DNA from: Pseudodesulfovibrio senegalensis
Lineage (GTDB): Bacteria; Desulfobacterota; Desulfovibrionia; Desulfovibrionales; Desulfovibrionaceae
Length of the DNA: 64,000 nucleotides
Assembly (NCBI RefSeq): GCF_008830225.1
Contig: NZ_WAIE01000007.1
Span: 1 to 64,000, forward strand
Reading direction: 5' to 3'
In this document: one piece after another, positions 8,749-17,398 of the stretch
Numbering within the stretch: position 1 is the stretch's first letter
Layout of the letters: every line of letters starts with the position of its first letter
The notes under the pieces: model-generated
The model's input: the letters and a program-made list of their open reading frames with translations, nothing else
The model's database searches: none
Told to the model about the DNA's origin: nothing
Position numbers and translations under genes: made by a program

Positions 8749-9231
8749 ATGTTTACATTGCTTGAGGAAAATTTGGTCCGGCAAAACAAGGCAATCATGT
8801 TGTTGAGTGCCTTGTTGGAGGAAGAATTTGCCCGCTTGCAAAAGCGTAATCCCCGTGGCGTATCCCGCATAGAGCTTTCTATTCAGGAACTTCTGCGCCA
8901 GATCGCGGCTGAGCGGTTTTCCCTGAAAAGAATGTGTCAGGCCATTGATCCTGAGGCCGAACAGGTGCACATGCTGTATTCGTCCATGGACGAGACGACC
9001 CAGCAGGCCTTTGGTTCCATGCTGGCGATGCTTGACAAGATGGAACAGAAGTGTGGTCTGCAGGCCGCAAAGAATCAGGAGCTGGCGCAGGCGCTGCTGG
9101 ACCAGAGCTCTTCGCTTTTGAATTTCATGCACAAGGAAATCCAGCCCAAGAAGCGTGACGCCTATTCGGCCAGAGGTCGCTTCGTGGGGGCGGGTTCGTC
9201 GCAGGCGACCATTTTGAGAGGGAGGCTGTAG
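8749..9231 (+). CDS. flgN: FlgN-type flagellar export chaperone
   Basis: FlgN keeps the hook-associated proteins FlgK and FlgL soluble and delivers them to the export gate. The 160-residue product is strongly helical and Gln/Leu-rich (MFTLLEENLVRQNKAIMLLS), with the FlgN-like long central helix and a less ordered C-terminus; it has no transmembrane segment. Sequence identity within this family is weak, so the call leans on size, helix pattern and position directly before flgK and flgL. Start: AAAGGGG lies six bases before ATG 8749; ATG 8743 would have no spacing. Confidence 0.8.
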   Translation: MFTLLEENLVRQNKAIMLLSALLEEEFARLQKRNPRGVSRIELSIQELLRQIAAERFSLKRMCQAIDPEAEQVHMLYSSMDETTQQAFGSMLAMLDKMEQKCGLQAAKNQELAQALLDQSSSLLNFMHKEIQPKKRDAYSARGRFVGAGSSQATILRGRL

Positions 9232-9233
9232 CC

Positions 9234-11381
9234 ATGGCGTTCGGGGCCAATTCCATACTTGATGTCGGGCGCTGGGCCCTTTTCGCCTCGCAGGTGCAGC
9301 TTTCTGTCACCGGTAACAACATTGCCAATGTTGATACCGAGGGCTACAGCCGACGTTCCGCAGTTCTCGAAGAAGGCATCAACATCGACTACAAGCCCGG
9401 CCAGATGGGCACGGGCGTTCAGGTCAAGGAAATCCAGCGTCATTTCGACGAGCTGGTCGAGCGGCTGTATTATGATCAGGCTTCCCTGAGGGACAAGTGG
9501 GGCGCCCTGTACGAACAGCTGCAGAGCGTGGAGAGCCTGTTCAACGAGTCTTCGGGCATCGGCGTGAGCGATTCGCTTTCAACATATTTCAATTCCTGGA
9601 ACGATCTCAGCCAGCGTCCGGAAAACTACGGAACGCGTCAGGACGTGGTCAACCAGGGCACGACCCTTGCCTCGACCATTTCCCAGGCAGACAGCTCCCT
9701 GAACGACATGCAGGAACGCATTGACGCCATGATCGATCAGGAGGTCATGAACGCCAACAACATCATGGGTCAGATCGCCGATGTGAACCGGCGCATCAAC
9801 GTGCATGATATTCCGGGCAGCAACAACGCCAACGCCCTGTATGACGAACGGGCGCGCCTGGTCCGCGAGCTGGGCGAGATCGTGGACATCAATTACATCG
9901 ACAACGGTCTGGGCAACGTGACCATCACCACCAAGGCTGGCCAGACCCTGGTGGACGGTGAAGAACATTTTTATCTCGAGTTCGGGGCGCCCTATGCGGA
10001 GCAGGATCTTGAGCTGGATTCCACGTTCGAGGGGCAGGTCTATTTCGAGGGTGATTCGAACTTTGAGTATACCATCGAGTTCATGGCTTCCAACTCGGGA
10101 ACCACGGATGCGGGCATTGTCAGCAATTCCGGGAATGCCGCCCAGTTCAGGGTTTCGTTGGACGGTGGCAACACCTGGCTGACCAACCCGGATGGCAGCA
10201 CGCGCTATTTTGCGGCCCGTCCGGATGAGGGCAAGGTCAATGTCGAGGGCGTTTCCATATGGTTCGGTTCCGCCACAGATCCCAAGGGCGACCCCACCGG
10301 AACGCTTAAGAAAGGCGATACCTTTACCATCCGACCCAGCCGCACGCTTTTCTGGGTGGAAAACACCTCTCACAAGCAAAACATCACCCCACAGGCGGAT
10401 TTCACGGGGCAGGAAAACCCCGAACGCCTGACCGGCGGCAAGCTCGGCGCGTATTTTTCTTTGCGGGATCAGTATGTGGGGCGTTATCGCGAAAAGTTGG
10501 ATACGCTCGCCCACAACCTGATTTGGGAAGTGAACCGCACGCACAGCCAGGGCGCGGGATTGCAAAATTACACCAGCCTGGATGGTACCTACAGCGTGGA
10601 TGCCATTGACCGGCCGCTTGCCAGCGATTCCACGGGGCTTGCCTTTGGTGACAAGCTTCAGTCCGGCAGCAGCTTCGTCTACATTTACGATCCGGATACC
10701 GGTGCGATGCTTTCCAACGCCGCATTGGATTTCGACCCGGCCACGCCCGGTACCCAGATGTTTGATCCGAATCAACATTCCATGCAGGATGTGGTTGATG
10801 CCTATAACAACACCTTTGGTTCGTTCATGACCGCAGGTATCGTCAACAACCGCATTCACCTTCAGGCCAAGGACGGGTACGAATTCACGTTCGGCGCGGA
10901 TTCCGCGGGGCTGAATGCTGCGCTCGGCTTGAATACGTATTTTGAAGGGGACGATGCCGGAACCATTTCTGTCAACGACACCATTGCCACGGACCTTGAT
11001 TTTTTGGCTGCCGGGCATGTGAACGGCGCCGGGGAAGTCAATTCGGGCGACAACTACGTGGCTCTGGCCCTGTATGGCCTGCGCGAGCAGGATGTCGAGA
11101 TGTACACGCCCATGGAAGGGTCCACCAAGCAGACGTTGATGGAATACTACAACGGGTTGGTGGGCAACGTGGGTGCCGATACCAACAACGTCAAGTTCAG
11201 TTACGATTTTACTAATTCGCTGGCAACGGATCTGGACGACCGGCAGCAGCAGGTTTCCGGAGTCAACCTTGATGAGGAAATGAGCAATCTCATCAAGTTC
11301 CAGCATTCCTACACGGCTGCAGCCAAGCTTATTACCACGGCGGACCAGATGCTCCAGACCGTGCTTTCGCTCAAGCCGTAA
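9234..11381 (+). CDS. flgK: Flagellar hook-associated protein FlgK (HAP1), enlarged
   Basis: FlgK joins the hook to the filament. The 715-residue product has the conserved D0/D1 ends: N-terminal LSVTGNNIANVDTEGYSRRS (about 23-42) and C-terminal VSGVNLDEEMSNLIKFQHSY with TADQMLQTVLSL at the end. It is longer than the usual roughly 550 residues because of central inserts. One insert holds an Asp-box-like motif SLDGGNTW (residues 308-315) and ends in GDTFTIRP; a related insert occurs in FlgL. ATG 9234 is two bases after the flgN stop. Confidence 0.96.
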   Translation: MAFGANSILDVGRWALFASQVQLSVTGNNIANVDTEGYSRRSAVLEEGINIDYKPGQMGTGVQVKEIQRHFDELVERLYYDQASLRDKWGALYEQLQSVESLFNESSGIGVSDSLSTYFNSWNDLSQRPENYGTRQDVVNQGTTLASTISQADSSLNDMQERIDAMIDQEVMNANNIMGQIADVNRRINVHDIPGSNNANALYDERARLVRELGEIVDINYIDNGLGNVTITTKAGQTLVDGEEHFYLEFGAPYAEQDLELDSTFEGQVYFEGDSNFEYTIEFMASNSGTTDAGIVSNSGNAAQFRVSLDGGNTWLTNPDGSTRYFAARPDEGKVNVEGVSIWFGSATDPKGDPTGTLKKGDTFTIRPSRTLFWVENTSHKQNITPQADFTGQENPERLTGGKLGAYFSLRDQYVGRYREKLDTLAHNLIWEVNRTHSQGAGLQNYTSLDGTYSVDAIDRPLASDSTGLAFGDKLQSGSSFVYIYDPDTGAMLSNAALDFDPATPGTQMFDPNQHSMQDVVDAYNNTFGSFMTAGIVNNRIHLQAKDGYEFTFGADSAGLNAALGLNTYFEGDDAGTISVNDTIATDLDFLAAGHVNGAGEVNSGDNYVALALYGLREQDVEMYTPMEGSTKQTLMEYYNGLVGNVGADTNNVKFSYDFTNSLATDLDDRQQQVSGVNLDEEMSNLIKFQHSYTAAAKLITTADQMLQTVLSLKP

Positions 11382-11391
11382 GGGGGACGAT

Positions 11392-13056
11392 ATGTACAGG
11401 GTTTCCCAGCAGATGCTTTTTTCCAGGTACGTGAACAACATGAACACGTCCCTGACAGATCTCATGGATCTGAACATCAAGTCGCAGACCATGAAGCGTG
11501 TCAACAAGCCCTCGGACGATCCCACGGGCATGATGCGTATTCTGGACCATCGCGATGTGATTCGTTCCCTTGACCAGTATCAGGAAAACGTGGACACGGC
11601 CAAGGGATGGCTGGGGCGTTCGGACGACACCTTGCAGCAGGCCTCCACGCTGTTGACTCGTGCCAAGGAATTGGCAACCCAGGCTGCCACCGGCACGCTC
11701 AGCGCGGACAACCGCGAGGAGATCAGTTACGAATTGCGCAGTCTTTTCGATCAGATGATCGGTCTTTCCAACACGGAATTCGAGGGCAAAAGCATTTATT
11801 CGGGACACAAGACCGATGGCAACGCCTTTGAAAAGATCATGTGGATGACCACCAACGACAAGAATCTGAACAACAACAATACATTCCGCGTGGAAGGCAC
11901 CTCGGAAACCACGGTGCTGGTCCAGTTTTACGATACGAGCGACACGGCTGCCCCCGGCGATACCATGGCCCTGAACGATCCCAACCTCGGGATTCGTTAC
12001 AGTTCGGACGGCGGCGATTCTTGGAAAGACGGAACAGTGGCCTTTGCAGGCGGCGAAGCCCGATTGCAGATGCCGGGAAGCGGCACGTCCGTTGTTTTCA
12101 ACAACAATTCCGATGTGCGTATCAATAGTCATGATGATGAAAACGACGGGCGGGGCACATGGCTCTGGCTCCGTCCTTCCGCCCGCTATCTTGGCGACGA
12201 TGTGGACTCCGTGGACGTGGACAAGATGGGCTCTGGGACCGGAGTCTACGAGGCCGAAGCCAGCGGTTCGTTTCCTCACGGCAACGTCATGGTTCGCATC
12301 GACAATGATTCTGCCGTGGATTTCGACGAGGAAATTGAATATTCCTTCAGTATCGATGGTGGACTGACCTGGAAAACCGGCAACCGGGCCTATGCGGACG
12401 CCACGGCCAGCAATGCGGTACTGAGCATCCAGCCCGGCGGCGTGCTGACCCTGAATTCAAACGGCGGCAATACGTTGCAGCCCGGAACCCAGTTCGTGAT
12501 TCATCCCCGCACCGCGGATATCAATCTGGACATTTCCGAAACCGAAAGCGTGCGCGTCAACGATATTGGCAAGGATCTTTTCGGCGGTATCTATCAGGAT
12601 CCGGACGTGACCATATCCAATGGCGGCAACGCAACCCTGCTGGGCAGTTCCAACGCCATGCCCATGTTTTATGACAACGACGGGCAGGCCGGGATGTTCC
12701 TGGCTGCGTCCAATGCCTCGACCACCGAGAATATTTTTGAAGTCATGGGCAACCTCATCGCTTTTACGGAAACCAACAACCAGACCGGCGTACAGCAAAT
12801 GCTGGCCAGTCTGGAGGTGGCGCATGAACATCTGATGAACCGGGCCGCCAGCGTGGGCGGCCGTGAGAACAGGCTCTCGGTTGCGGATAATATTCTTTCC
12901 GGTCTTGAGTTGAACGAGAAGGAGTTGCTCAGCAACGTGGAGGATGCGGACGTCACCGAGTTAATGACGGATCTGGCGCAAAAGCAGATCATTTACGAAT
13001 CCGTGTTGCGTTCGTCGTCCATGATCATGCAGATGAACCTGACCAAGTTTATCTAA
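11392..13056 (+). CDS. flgL: Flagellar hook-associated protein FlgL (HAP3), enlarged
   Basis: FlgL is the second hook-filament junction protein and is flagellin-like. The 554-residue product has the flagellin N-terminal fold (MYRVSQQMLFSRYVNNMNTS, then KRVNKPSDDPTGMMRILDHR) and the C-terminal helix (LSNVEDADVTELMTDLAQKQ, ending MIMQMNLTKFI). Classic FlgL has about 300-320 residues; the extra length lies in the centre. It contains two Asp-box-like motifs, SSDGGDSW (204-211) and SIDGGLTW (320-327), the second followed by a GTQFVIHP segment like that of FlgK. It starts 10 bases after flgK. Confidence 0.94.
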   Translation: MYRVSQQMLFSRYVNNMNTSLTDLMDLNIKSQTMKRVNKPSDDPTGMMRILDHRDVIRSLDQYQENVDTAKGWLGRSDDTLQQASTLLTRAKELATQAATGTLSADNREEISYELRSLFDQMIGLSNTEFEGKSIYSGHKTDGNAFEKIMWMTTNDKNLNNNNTFRVEGTSETTVLVQFYDTSDTAAPGDTMALNDPNLGIRYSSDGGDSWKDGTVAFAGGEARLQMPGSGTSVVFNNNSDVRINSHDDENDGRGTWLWLRPSARYLGDDVDSVDVDKMGSGTGVYEAEASGSFPHGNVMVRIDNDSAVDFDEEIEYSFSIDGGLTWKTGNRAYADATASNAVLSIQPGGVLTLNSNGGNTLQPGTQFVIHPRTADINLDISETESVRVNDIGKDLFGGIYQDPDVTISNGGNATLLGSSNAMPMFYDNDGQAGMFLAASNASTTENIFEVMGNLIAFTETNNQTGVQQMLASLEVAHEHLMNRAASVGGRENRLSVADNILSGLELNEKELLSNVEDADVTELMTDLAQKQIIYESVLRSSSMIMQMNLTKFI

Positions 13057-13151
13057 CATCTGAATGATACTGGACATACCATTCGGCCTGGGGTAAACCG
13101 GGCCATACCGTGCCCGATTGTCGGCACGGCGTACAACAAGGTTCTTATCGT

Positions 13152-13391
13152 ATGCTGATTCTGACCCGGAAACCGGGAGAAAGCCTTTATCTGGGCGATA
13201 ATATCAAGCTGAAGATCCTGAATATTCAGGGGAAGCAGATCAAGATCGGCCTGGACGTACCCGATGACATGACTGTCTATCGGGAAGAGGTGTATTTGAA
13301 GATCAAGGAACAGAACCGGCAGGCACTGGAAAGTTCCCAGCAGGACCTGCTCGCGGCGGCGACATTATGGCTAGAGAAAGAAAGCAAGTAA
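13152..13391 (+). CDS. csrA: Carbon storage regulator CsrA
   Basis: CsrA binds GGA motifs in mRNA leaders and, in flagellated bacteria, represses flagellin translation. The product starts [20 protein letters not shown] and carries the canonical [19 protein letters not shown]. At 79 residues it has a somewhat long C-terminal tail ([20 protein letters not shown]). Translation from 13110 would add a non-conserved leader, so ATG 13152 is chosen. Its last 25 bases overlap fliW, whose product is the known protein antagonist of CsrA; the pair with flgM nearby forms a flagellar checkpoint cluster. Confidence 0.96.
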   Translation: MLILTRKPGESLYLGDNIKLKILNIQGKQIKIGLDVPDDMTVYREEVYLKIKEQNRQALESSQQDLLAAATLWLEKESK

Positions 13392-13816
13392 TCCAGACGC
13401 GTCTCGGTGAACGCGAAATCAGCACCGACGCGATCGTATATTTTCCCCGTGGGCTGGTGGGCCTTGAGGACAAGCGCGAGTATGTGCTGCTTCAGGTTCG
13501 CGATGATTCGCCGTTCATGCTGCTGCAATGTGTGACAGATCCCGGTTTGGGGCTGCTCGTTGCCGATCCGTACGTGTTCATCAAGGACTATGATGTGAAG
13601 CTGGACAAGGCGGAAAAGAAAATTCTGAAATTGTCCAATATCCGGCAGTTGGCCGTCCTGGTCACCGTGACCATCCCACAAGACAAGCCCGAAGACACAA
13701 CGCTCAATCTTTCCGGCCCCATTTTGGTGAACACGGAAGAGAGGGTTGGTCTTCAGGCTCCGCAGATCGAATCCGGATACCCCGCCTGGTATCGGTTGTC
13801 GGACAAGAAAGAGTAG
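13367..13816 (+). CDS. fliW: Flagellar assembly factor FliW
   Basis: FliW binds CsrA and, when freed from flagellin, relieves or enforces CsrA control, coupling flagellin synthesis to export. The 149-residue product has the family blocks [20 protein letters not shown], a pair of [13 protein letters not shown] strands, and the C-terminal [20 protein letters not shown]. Length and blocks are typical. It overlaps csrA by 25 bases and ends 11 bases before the convergent flgM stop. Confidence 0.95.
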   Translation: MARERKQVIQTRLGEREISTDAIVYFPRGLVGLEDKREYVLLQVRDDSPFMLLQCVTDPGLGLLVADPYVFIKDYDVKLDKAEKKILKLSNIRQLAVLVTVTIPQDKPEDTTLNLSGPILVNTEERVGLQAPQIESGYPAWYRLSDKKE

Positions 13817-13827
13817 GGCCTAGCGGC

Positions 13828-14139
13828 TTACACAAGAAGGTCAAGGTCGTCACGGATGAGATTCGCGGCGGCCTTTTTTATGTCCGGCTGGTAGCTGTTG
13901 TTGCGGACCTGTTCCTTGAGCTCGTTCACCTTCTGGCGACGAATGTCCGAGGCTTCGGATGCCGTATGCAGCGCAGTGCTGCGCAGCTTGGCTTCCGAGG
14001 AAAAGGCGATGGTGTCGGACTTTCCTTCAGACGTTGAAGCCTGAGAAGCCTTGTCGGCTGCGCCTCGGGTGTTTCCGTTGACCTTCTTCTTGTCATAGGG
14101 ATTGATTTCCCCAAGCAGGTTTTTGATTTCCATAGCCAT
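13828..14139 (-). CDS. flgM: Anti-sigma-28 factor FlgM
   Basis: FlgM holds sigma-28 (FliA) inactive until it is exported through the finished hook. The 103-residue product has an unstructured Ser/Ala/Lys-rich first half and the conserved C-terminal sigma-binding region (RRQKVNELKEQVRNNSYQPD, then IKKAAANLIRDDLDLLV). Met3 is an alternative start. It is the second gene of a two-gene minus-strand unit, 30 bases after its partner, which has a FliA-type promoter, so FliA likely raises the level of its own inhibitor. Confidence 0.92.
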   Translation of the reverse strand: MAMEIKNLLGEINPYDKKKVNGNTRGAADKASQASTSEGKSDTIAFSSEAKLRSTALHTASEASDIRRQKVNELKEQVRNNSYQPDIKKAAANLIRDDLDLLV

Positions 14140-14169
14140 TTGTCTTCCCTCCCACGGGTGGGGGTGAGG

Positions 14170-14583
14170 CTAGAGCATTGTTGCATCAACTCTGGCCAGT
14201 GTTATCTTCCAAAGGCGTTGCATGACTTCCTGTCGTTCCGGGCCGGTGACTTCGTTCGGCCCGCCTTGAGCGTCATGCAGAATCTGAACGTCCATGCCGT
14301 CCAAAGGATATTCGAACACGTACTGTTTTCCGGTCTCATGTTCAAGTTGTTGCAGAATGCTTCCCACAACCGGGTTTTCCGTGTTGCTGACGATCAGGTT
14401 CTCTATGATTTCTCGTGCTATCCGTTCCACAAGTTCCCGCCTTTTGGCTTCTCGCGAAATGGTTACTTCATCCTGCGAACGCGAAAGTTTCAGTGCTCTT
14501 CGAAAGCGGGCAAGCCGCTTGGCACTGGTGAGCTGCTTCCCGTAAGTCTGCAGCATTTTTTGAACATTCGCAGGATTTGTCAA
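14170..14583 (-). CDS. FlgM-associated conserved protein (DVU0524 family)
   Basis: A soluble 137-residue protein with no signal or membrane segment. It resembles a desulfovibrio-specific family, named after D. vulgaris DVU0524, that is regularly encoded next to flgM; this is recalled from family knowledge and was not searched. Visible features are a basic helical first third (KRLARFRRALKLSRSQDEVT) followed by a long amphipathic helix (REAKRRELVERIAREIIENL). The mixed C-terminal half contains YVFEYPLDGMDVQILHDAQG. Function is unknown; co-transcription with flgM from a sigma-28 promoter suggests a late flagellar or checkpoint role. Confidence 0.75.
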   Translation of the reverse strand: MTNPANVQKMLQTYGKQLTSAKRLARFRRALKLSRSQDEVTISREAKRRELVERIAREIIENLIVSNTENPVVGSILQQLEHETGKQYVFEYPLDGMDVQILHDAQGGPNEVTGPERQEVMQRLWKITLARVDATML

Positions 14584-14609
14584 ATCTTATTCTCCTTACC
14601 TTAAAAGAA

Positions 14610-14637
14610 AGATCGACGCTGGCCCTGAAAAACTTTA
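14610..14637 (-). promoter_or_regulatory. FliA (sigma-28) promoter for the flgM unit
   Basis: On the minus strand TAAAGTTT (14637-14630) is a perfect sigma-28 -35 element. It is followed after 12 bases by GTCGATCT (14617-14610), close to the GCCGATAA -10 element. It points at the DVU0524-like gene and flgM, starting 27 bases downstream. Confidence 0.72.
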
Positions 14638-14744
14638 GGGTGTTTTCTAAAAAAAGTTAAAAAAAAGTAAAACGGGTCGTCAATTTTCGGCATATGCAGA
14701 GAAAAGGTTGAATATATCTTTGAATTTAACTACTCAGTGAATTC

Positions 14745-15593
14745 ATGTCCAGACCCGTAGAAAAAGTGTTGGTGGTCACCAAACCGGAAACACCGGCAGC
14801 GCATTCGCTGTGCGCGGAACTTGTCGAATTCTTAAGCGAAAAGAATGTCAAAACCGTTGTTTGCGAAAACCGCAAAGGCCGTGACGGCTATCCGTTTGAA
14901 CGGGATGGCAGCTTCCAGCTCGTGATTGTTCTCGGCGGAGACGGAACGCTTATCGGCGTTGCCCGGCGAATGCACCGTCTCGGTATTCCGTTGCTGGGAA
15001 TCAATCTTGGCCGTGTGGGTTTTCTCACCCATCATTCGCCGGACGACTGGCGACCGGGGCTTGCCGACATTCTGGCTGGAAACTATGCTGTGGCTTCACG
15101 CATGGCCCTTGATTTTCGTGTCTTGCGTTCCGGGCGTTACGTGCATTCCGGCACGGTCATCAACGATCTGGTCATGGGGCGCGGGTCCTTGGCCCGTTTG
15201 GTGCGCCTGAGTGTATTGTATGAGGGCAGCGAAGTTGCGCAGTTGCGGTCTGACGGCCTGATCGTGTCCACGCCGTTCGGTTCCACCGCCTACTGTGTTT
15301 CCGCGGGCGGACCGTTGGTTCACCCGGACCTTTCCGCCTATTGCATTACGGCCATTTGCCCTTTTTTGAACCGTTTCAGCCCCCTGGTGCTGCCCACCGA
15401 ACATCGGCTGGCCATCCGCGTGGAAGAGGGGGGCGATGTCAAGCTTACCGAGGACGGACAAAAGGGTTTTTCCCTGTGCACGGGCGACGTGGTGGAAATC
15501 GTTCGATCCCGGGACGGGTTTCTCATGGTTTCCGAACCGGCAACGCGGTATTTTGATAAATTGAAGAACAAGGGTTTCATCGCTGAGAGGTAG
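14745..15593 (+). CDS. nadK: NAD kinase
   Basis: NAD kinase phosphorylates NAD to NADP. The 282-residue product has the NAD kinase signature GGDGTLIG at residues 64-71, the following INLGRVGFLTHHSPDD (about 86-101), the N-D pair of the dinucleotide site (VINDLVMGRGS), and the Gly-rich STPFGSTAYCVSAGGP (175-190). Length is standard. There is no obvious Shine-Dalgarno before ATG 14745. A DUF89-like gene follows two bases after the stop and starts with GTG, so the two are probably coupled. Confidence 0.96.
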   Translation: MSRPVEKVLVVTKPETPAAHSLCAELVEFLSEKNVKTVVCENRKGRDGYPFERDGSFQLVIVLGGDGTLIGVARRMHRLGIPLLGINLGRVGFLTHHSPDDWRPGLADILAGNYAVASRMALDFRVLRSGRYVHSGTVINDLVMGRGSLARLVRLSVLYEGSEVAQLRSDGLIVSTPFGSTAYCVSAGGPLVHPDLSAYCITAICPFLNRFSPLVLPTEHRLAIRVEEGGDVKLTEDGQKGFSLCTGDVVEIVRSRDGFLMVSEPATRYFDKLKNKGFIAER

Positions 15594-15595
15594 CC

Positions 15596-17362
15596 GTGGT
15601 CACAGACGCTTCATCGTTCGATTCCGTGCTGGACATCAACTATGGGATCGACCCGGAACTTGATGCCCTGCTGTTGCATCTGATGACCGAGAATCATCTG
15701 GAATACAGCATTGATCCCGGCAAGAACGCTTCCAGGGAACAGATCCGGTTCATGGTCGCCATGGAGAACAATGAGTTCTATGCCCCGTGCTCGGACTGGA
15801 TGTTCCTGCAATTGCTCAAGCCCGGGCTTCCGGACCAGTTGCTTGCCGAATACATTCAGCAATGGAAGATGTTCATACGCCTGGCCCGCGAGCATTGCAC
15901 GGACCGGTATATCCGCCGCCGTTTCGTGGGGCTTTGTCGCCATAAGTTCCGCATGGCGCTGGCTTCGCCCATAGTTATACCTTCCAGGCTCATGAAGCGT
16001 ATGATCACCATTCTCATGACCCAGAGCGGTATAGACGACCCGTATGCCGAGATTCGGCGCGGCCTGAACCGCAGGGCCGGCGAGGTTGTGGAAGGGCAGG
16101 CCTTTGACGCGGCCATCAACGCCTGCCGGGAATCGCATCCGGGTTGTACGCGTATCGACGATCTGCGTTTCAGCATCAATATGCTTGAGATCGAACGACT
16201 CATGCGCATTTCCACGGCTACTGACGCCTGGGAGGAGAGCCAGTTCTGTGAAAGTGAACTCAGGGCCTGCGGCATCGAACAGGAAATGGATGCGACGCCA
16301 CGCGAGTTCGACGGGGTGGCCGAGGCTTTGCGAGGTCAGGGTGACGGGCCGCTCAAGATTCTCATGCTGCCCAAACGTTCCGGCGGTCTCATGTTCGACA
16401 TCAGGCTCATACGCTCGCTGTTGCGCATGGGGCACAAGGTGGTGCTGGCTCTCAAGGAGGGCTTTTATTTCGACCATCCCACATTCTGGGATCGGGACGG
16501 CGATCCTGTGCTGGACAAAGCCTTGCACGATGCCCATTTCGTAGCCGAGGACCGTCTTTCGAAAAACGAACTGCTGTCCATCATGCGGGAATATCCGTTC
16601 GTGGTCATTTCCGACGGTACGCGCGAACGCATAAATCCCTATCGCACCAGCGTGACTTTTGCCCGGGCCTGGAAGGAGTGCGATTTGATCCTGGCCAAGG
16701 GCGAAGGCAAGTACCGACGTTTCATTCAGACCAGTCACACCTTCACCCGCGACATCATCTGCTATTTCCGGGATGAACAGGGTTCTTTTCACCTGCACTT
16801 CAAGCCCAAGGCCGAATGGGTCAGCAAGTTCAGCGAGAACTACATACGCGGCAAGGCCGAGTCCATCATTTCCAAAATGCGCCAGGCCCGAAACGACGGC
16901 AGGACCGTGATCTTCTATTCCGGCATCATTGGCAGCGTTCCCGGGCAGGTGGATATGGCCATCAAGGTCATGACCACCTTCGTGGCCGACCTGCGCACGT
17001 GGCTGGATTCCGTTTTCATCATCAATCCGGCGGAACATTTTGAAGAAGGCATGGATGCGGACGACCTCATGTTCATGTGGGAAATGGTGCAGCGCAGCGG
17101 GTACATAAACATCTGGCGGTTCCAGAGTCATTCGGATATTGAAAGGTCCTTCGACCTCATGGGGGCCAAGGTGCCGCCGGTCTGGGCGGGCAAGGATGCC
17201 ACCTATTCCACCGGGTGCACCAAGGAGATGCATATCGCCCTGGACGTTCAGCGCAGGCAACCGGAGTTGCAGATTATCGGTCCCAGCCCGGAAAAGTTTT
17301 TCCGGCGCAGGGAATACGGAGTCGGAAAATTCTGTGACGTGGCCATTGACAAGTGCGACTGA
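15596..17362 (+). CDS. ARMT1-like / DUF89 domain protein
   Basis: A large soluble protein of 588 residues with a GTG start two bases after nadK. The C-terminal half shows a pattern like the DUF89/ARMT1 fold. PLKILMLPKRSGGLMFDIRL opens a Rossmann-like core, a VVISDGTRE segment stands where the family usually has an Asp-Asn pair, and CDLILAKGEGKYRRF matches the KGxGNxE-type motif. The first 280 residues are all-helical and unrecognised. DUF89 proteins are metal-dependent phosphatases or methyltransferase-like enzymes implicated in metabolite damage repair, but the altered Asp-Asn site makes the activity uncertain. The nadK neighbour is suggestive only. Confidence 0.65.
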   Translation: MVTDASSFDSVLDINYGIDPELDALLLHLMTENHLEYSIDPGKNASREQIRFMVAMENNEFYAPCSDWMFLQLLKPGLPDQLLAEYIQQWKMFIRLAREHCTDRYIRRRFVGLCRHKFRMALASPIVIPSRLMKRMITILMTQSGIDDPYAEIRRGLNRRAGEVVEGQAFDAAINACRESHPGCTRIDDLRFSINMLEIERLMRISTATDAWEESQFCESELRACGIEQEMDATPREFDGVAEALRGQGDGPLKILMLPKRSGGLMFDIRLIRSLLRMGHKVVLALKEGFYFDHPTFWDRDGDPVLDKALHDAHFVAEDRLSKNELLSIMREYPFVVISDGTRERINPYRTSVTFARAWKECDLILAKGEGKYRRFIQTSHTFTRDIICYFRDEQGSFHLHFKPKAEWVSKFSENYIRGKAESIISKMRQARNDGRTVIFYSGIIGSVPGQVDMAIKVMTTFVADLRTWLDSVFIINPAEHFEEGMDADDLMFMWEMVQRSGYINIWRFQSHSDIERSFDLMGAKVPPVWAGKDATYSTGCTKEMHIALDVQRRQPELQIIGPSPEKFFRRREYGVGKFCDVAIDKCD

Positions 17363-17398
17363 GCTTTGCCGAAATCCGTTGATGAAAAGAGACGATCC

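Noticed and set aside
9579-11531. 650-codon minus-strand frame opposite flgK
   Set aside because: Antisense shadow of flgK; amino-acid make-up is rich in Arg, His and Val and lacks domains.
13086-13105. CsrA-binding leader hairpin before csrA
   Set aside because: A stem GGCCTGG/CCGGGCC exists but lacks the GGA loop motif.
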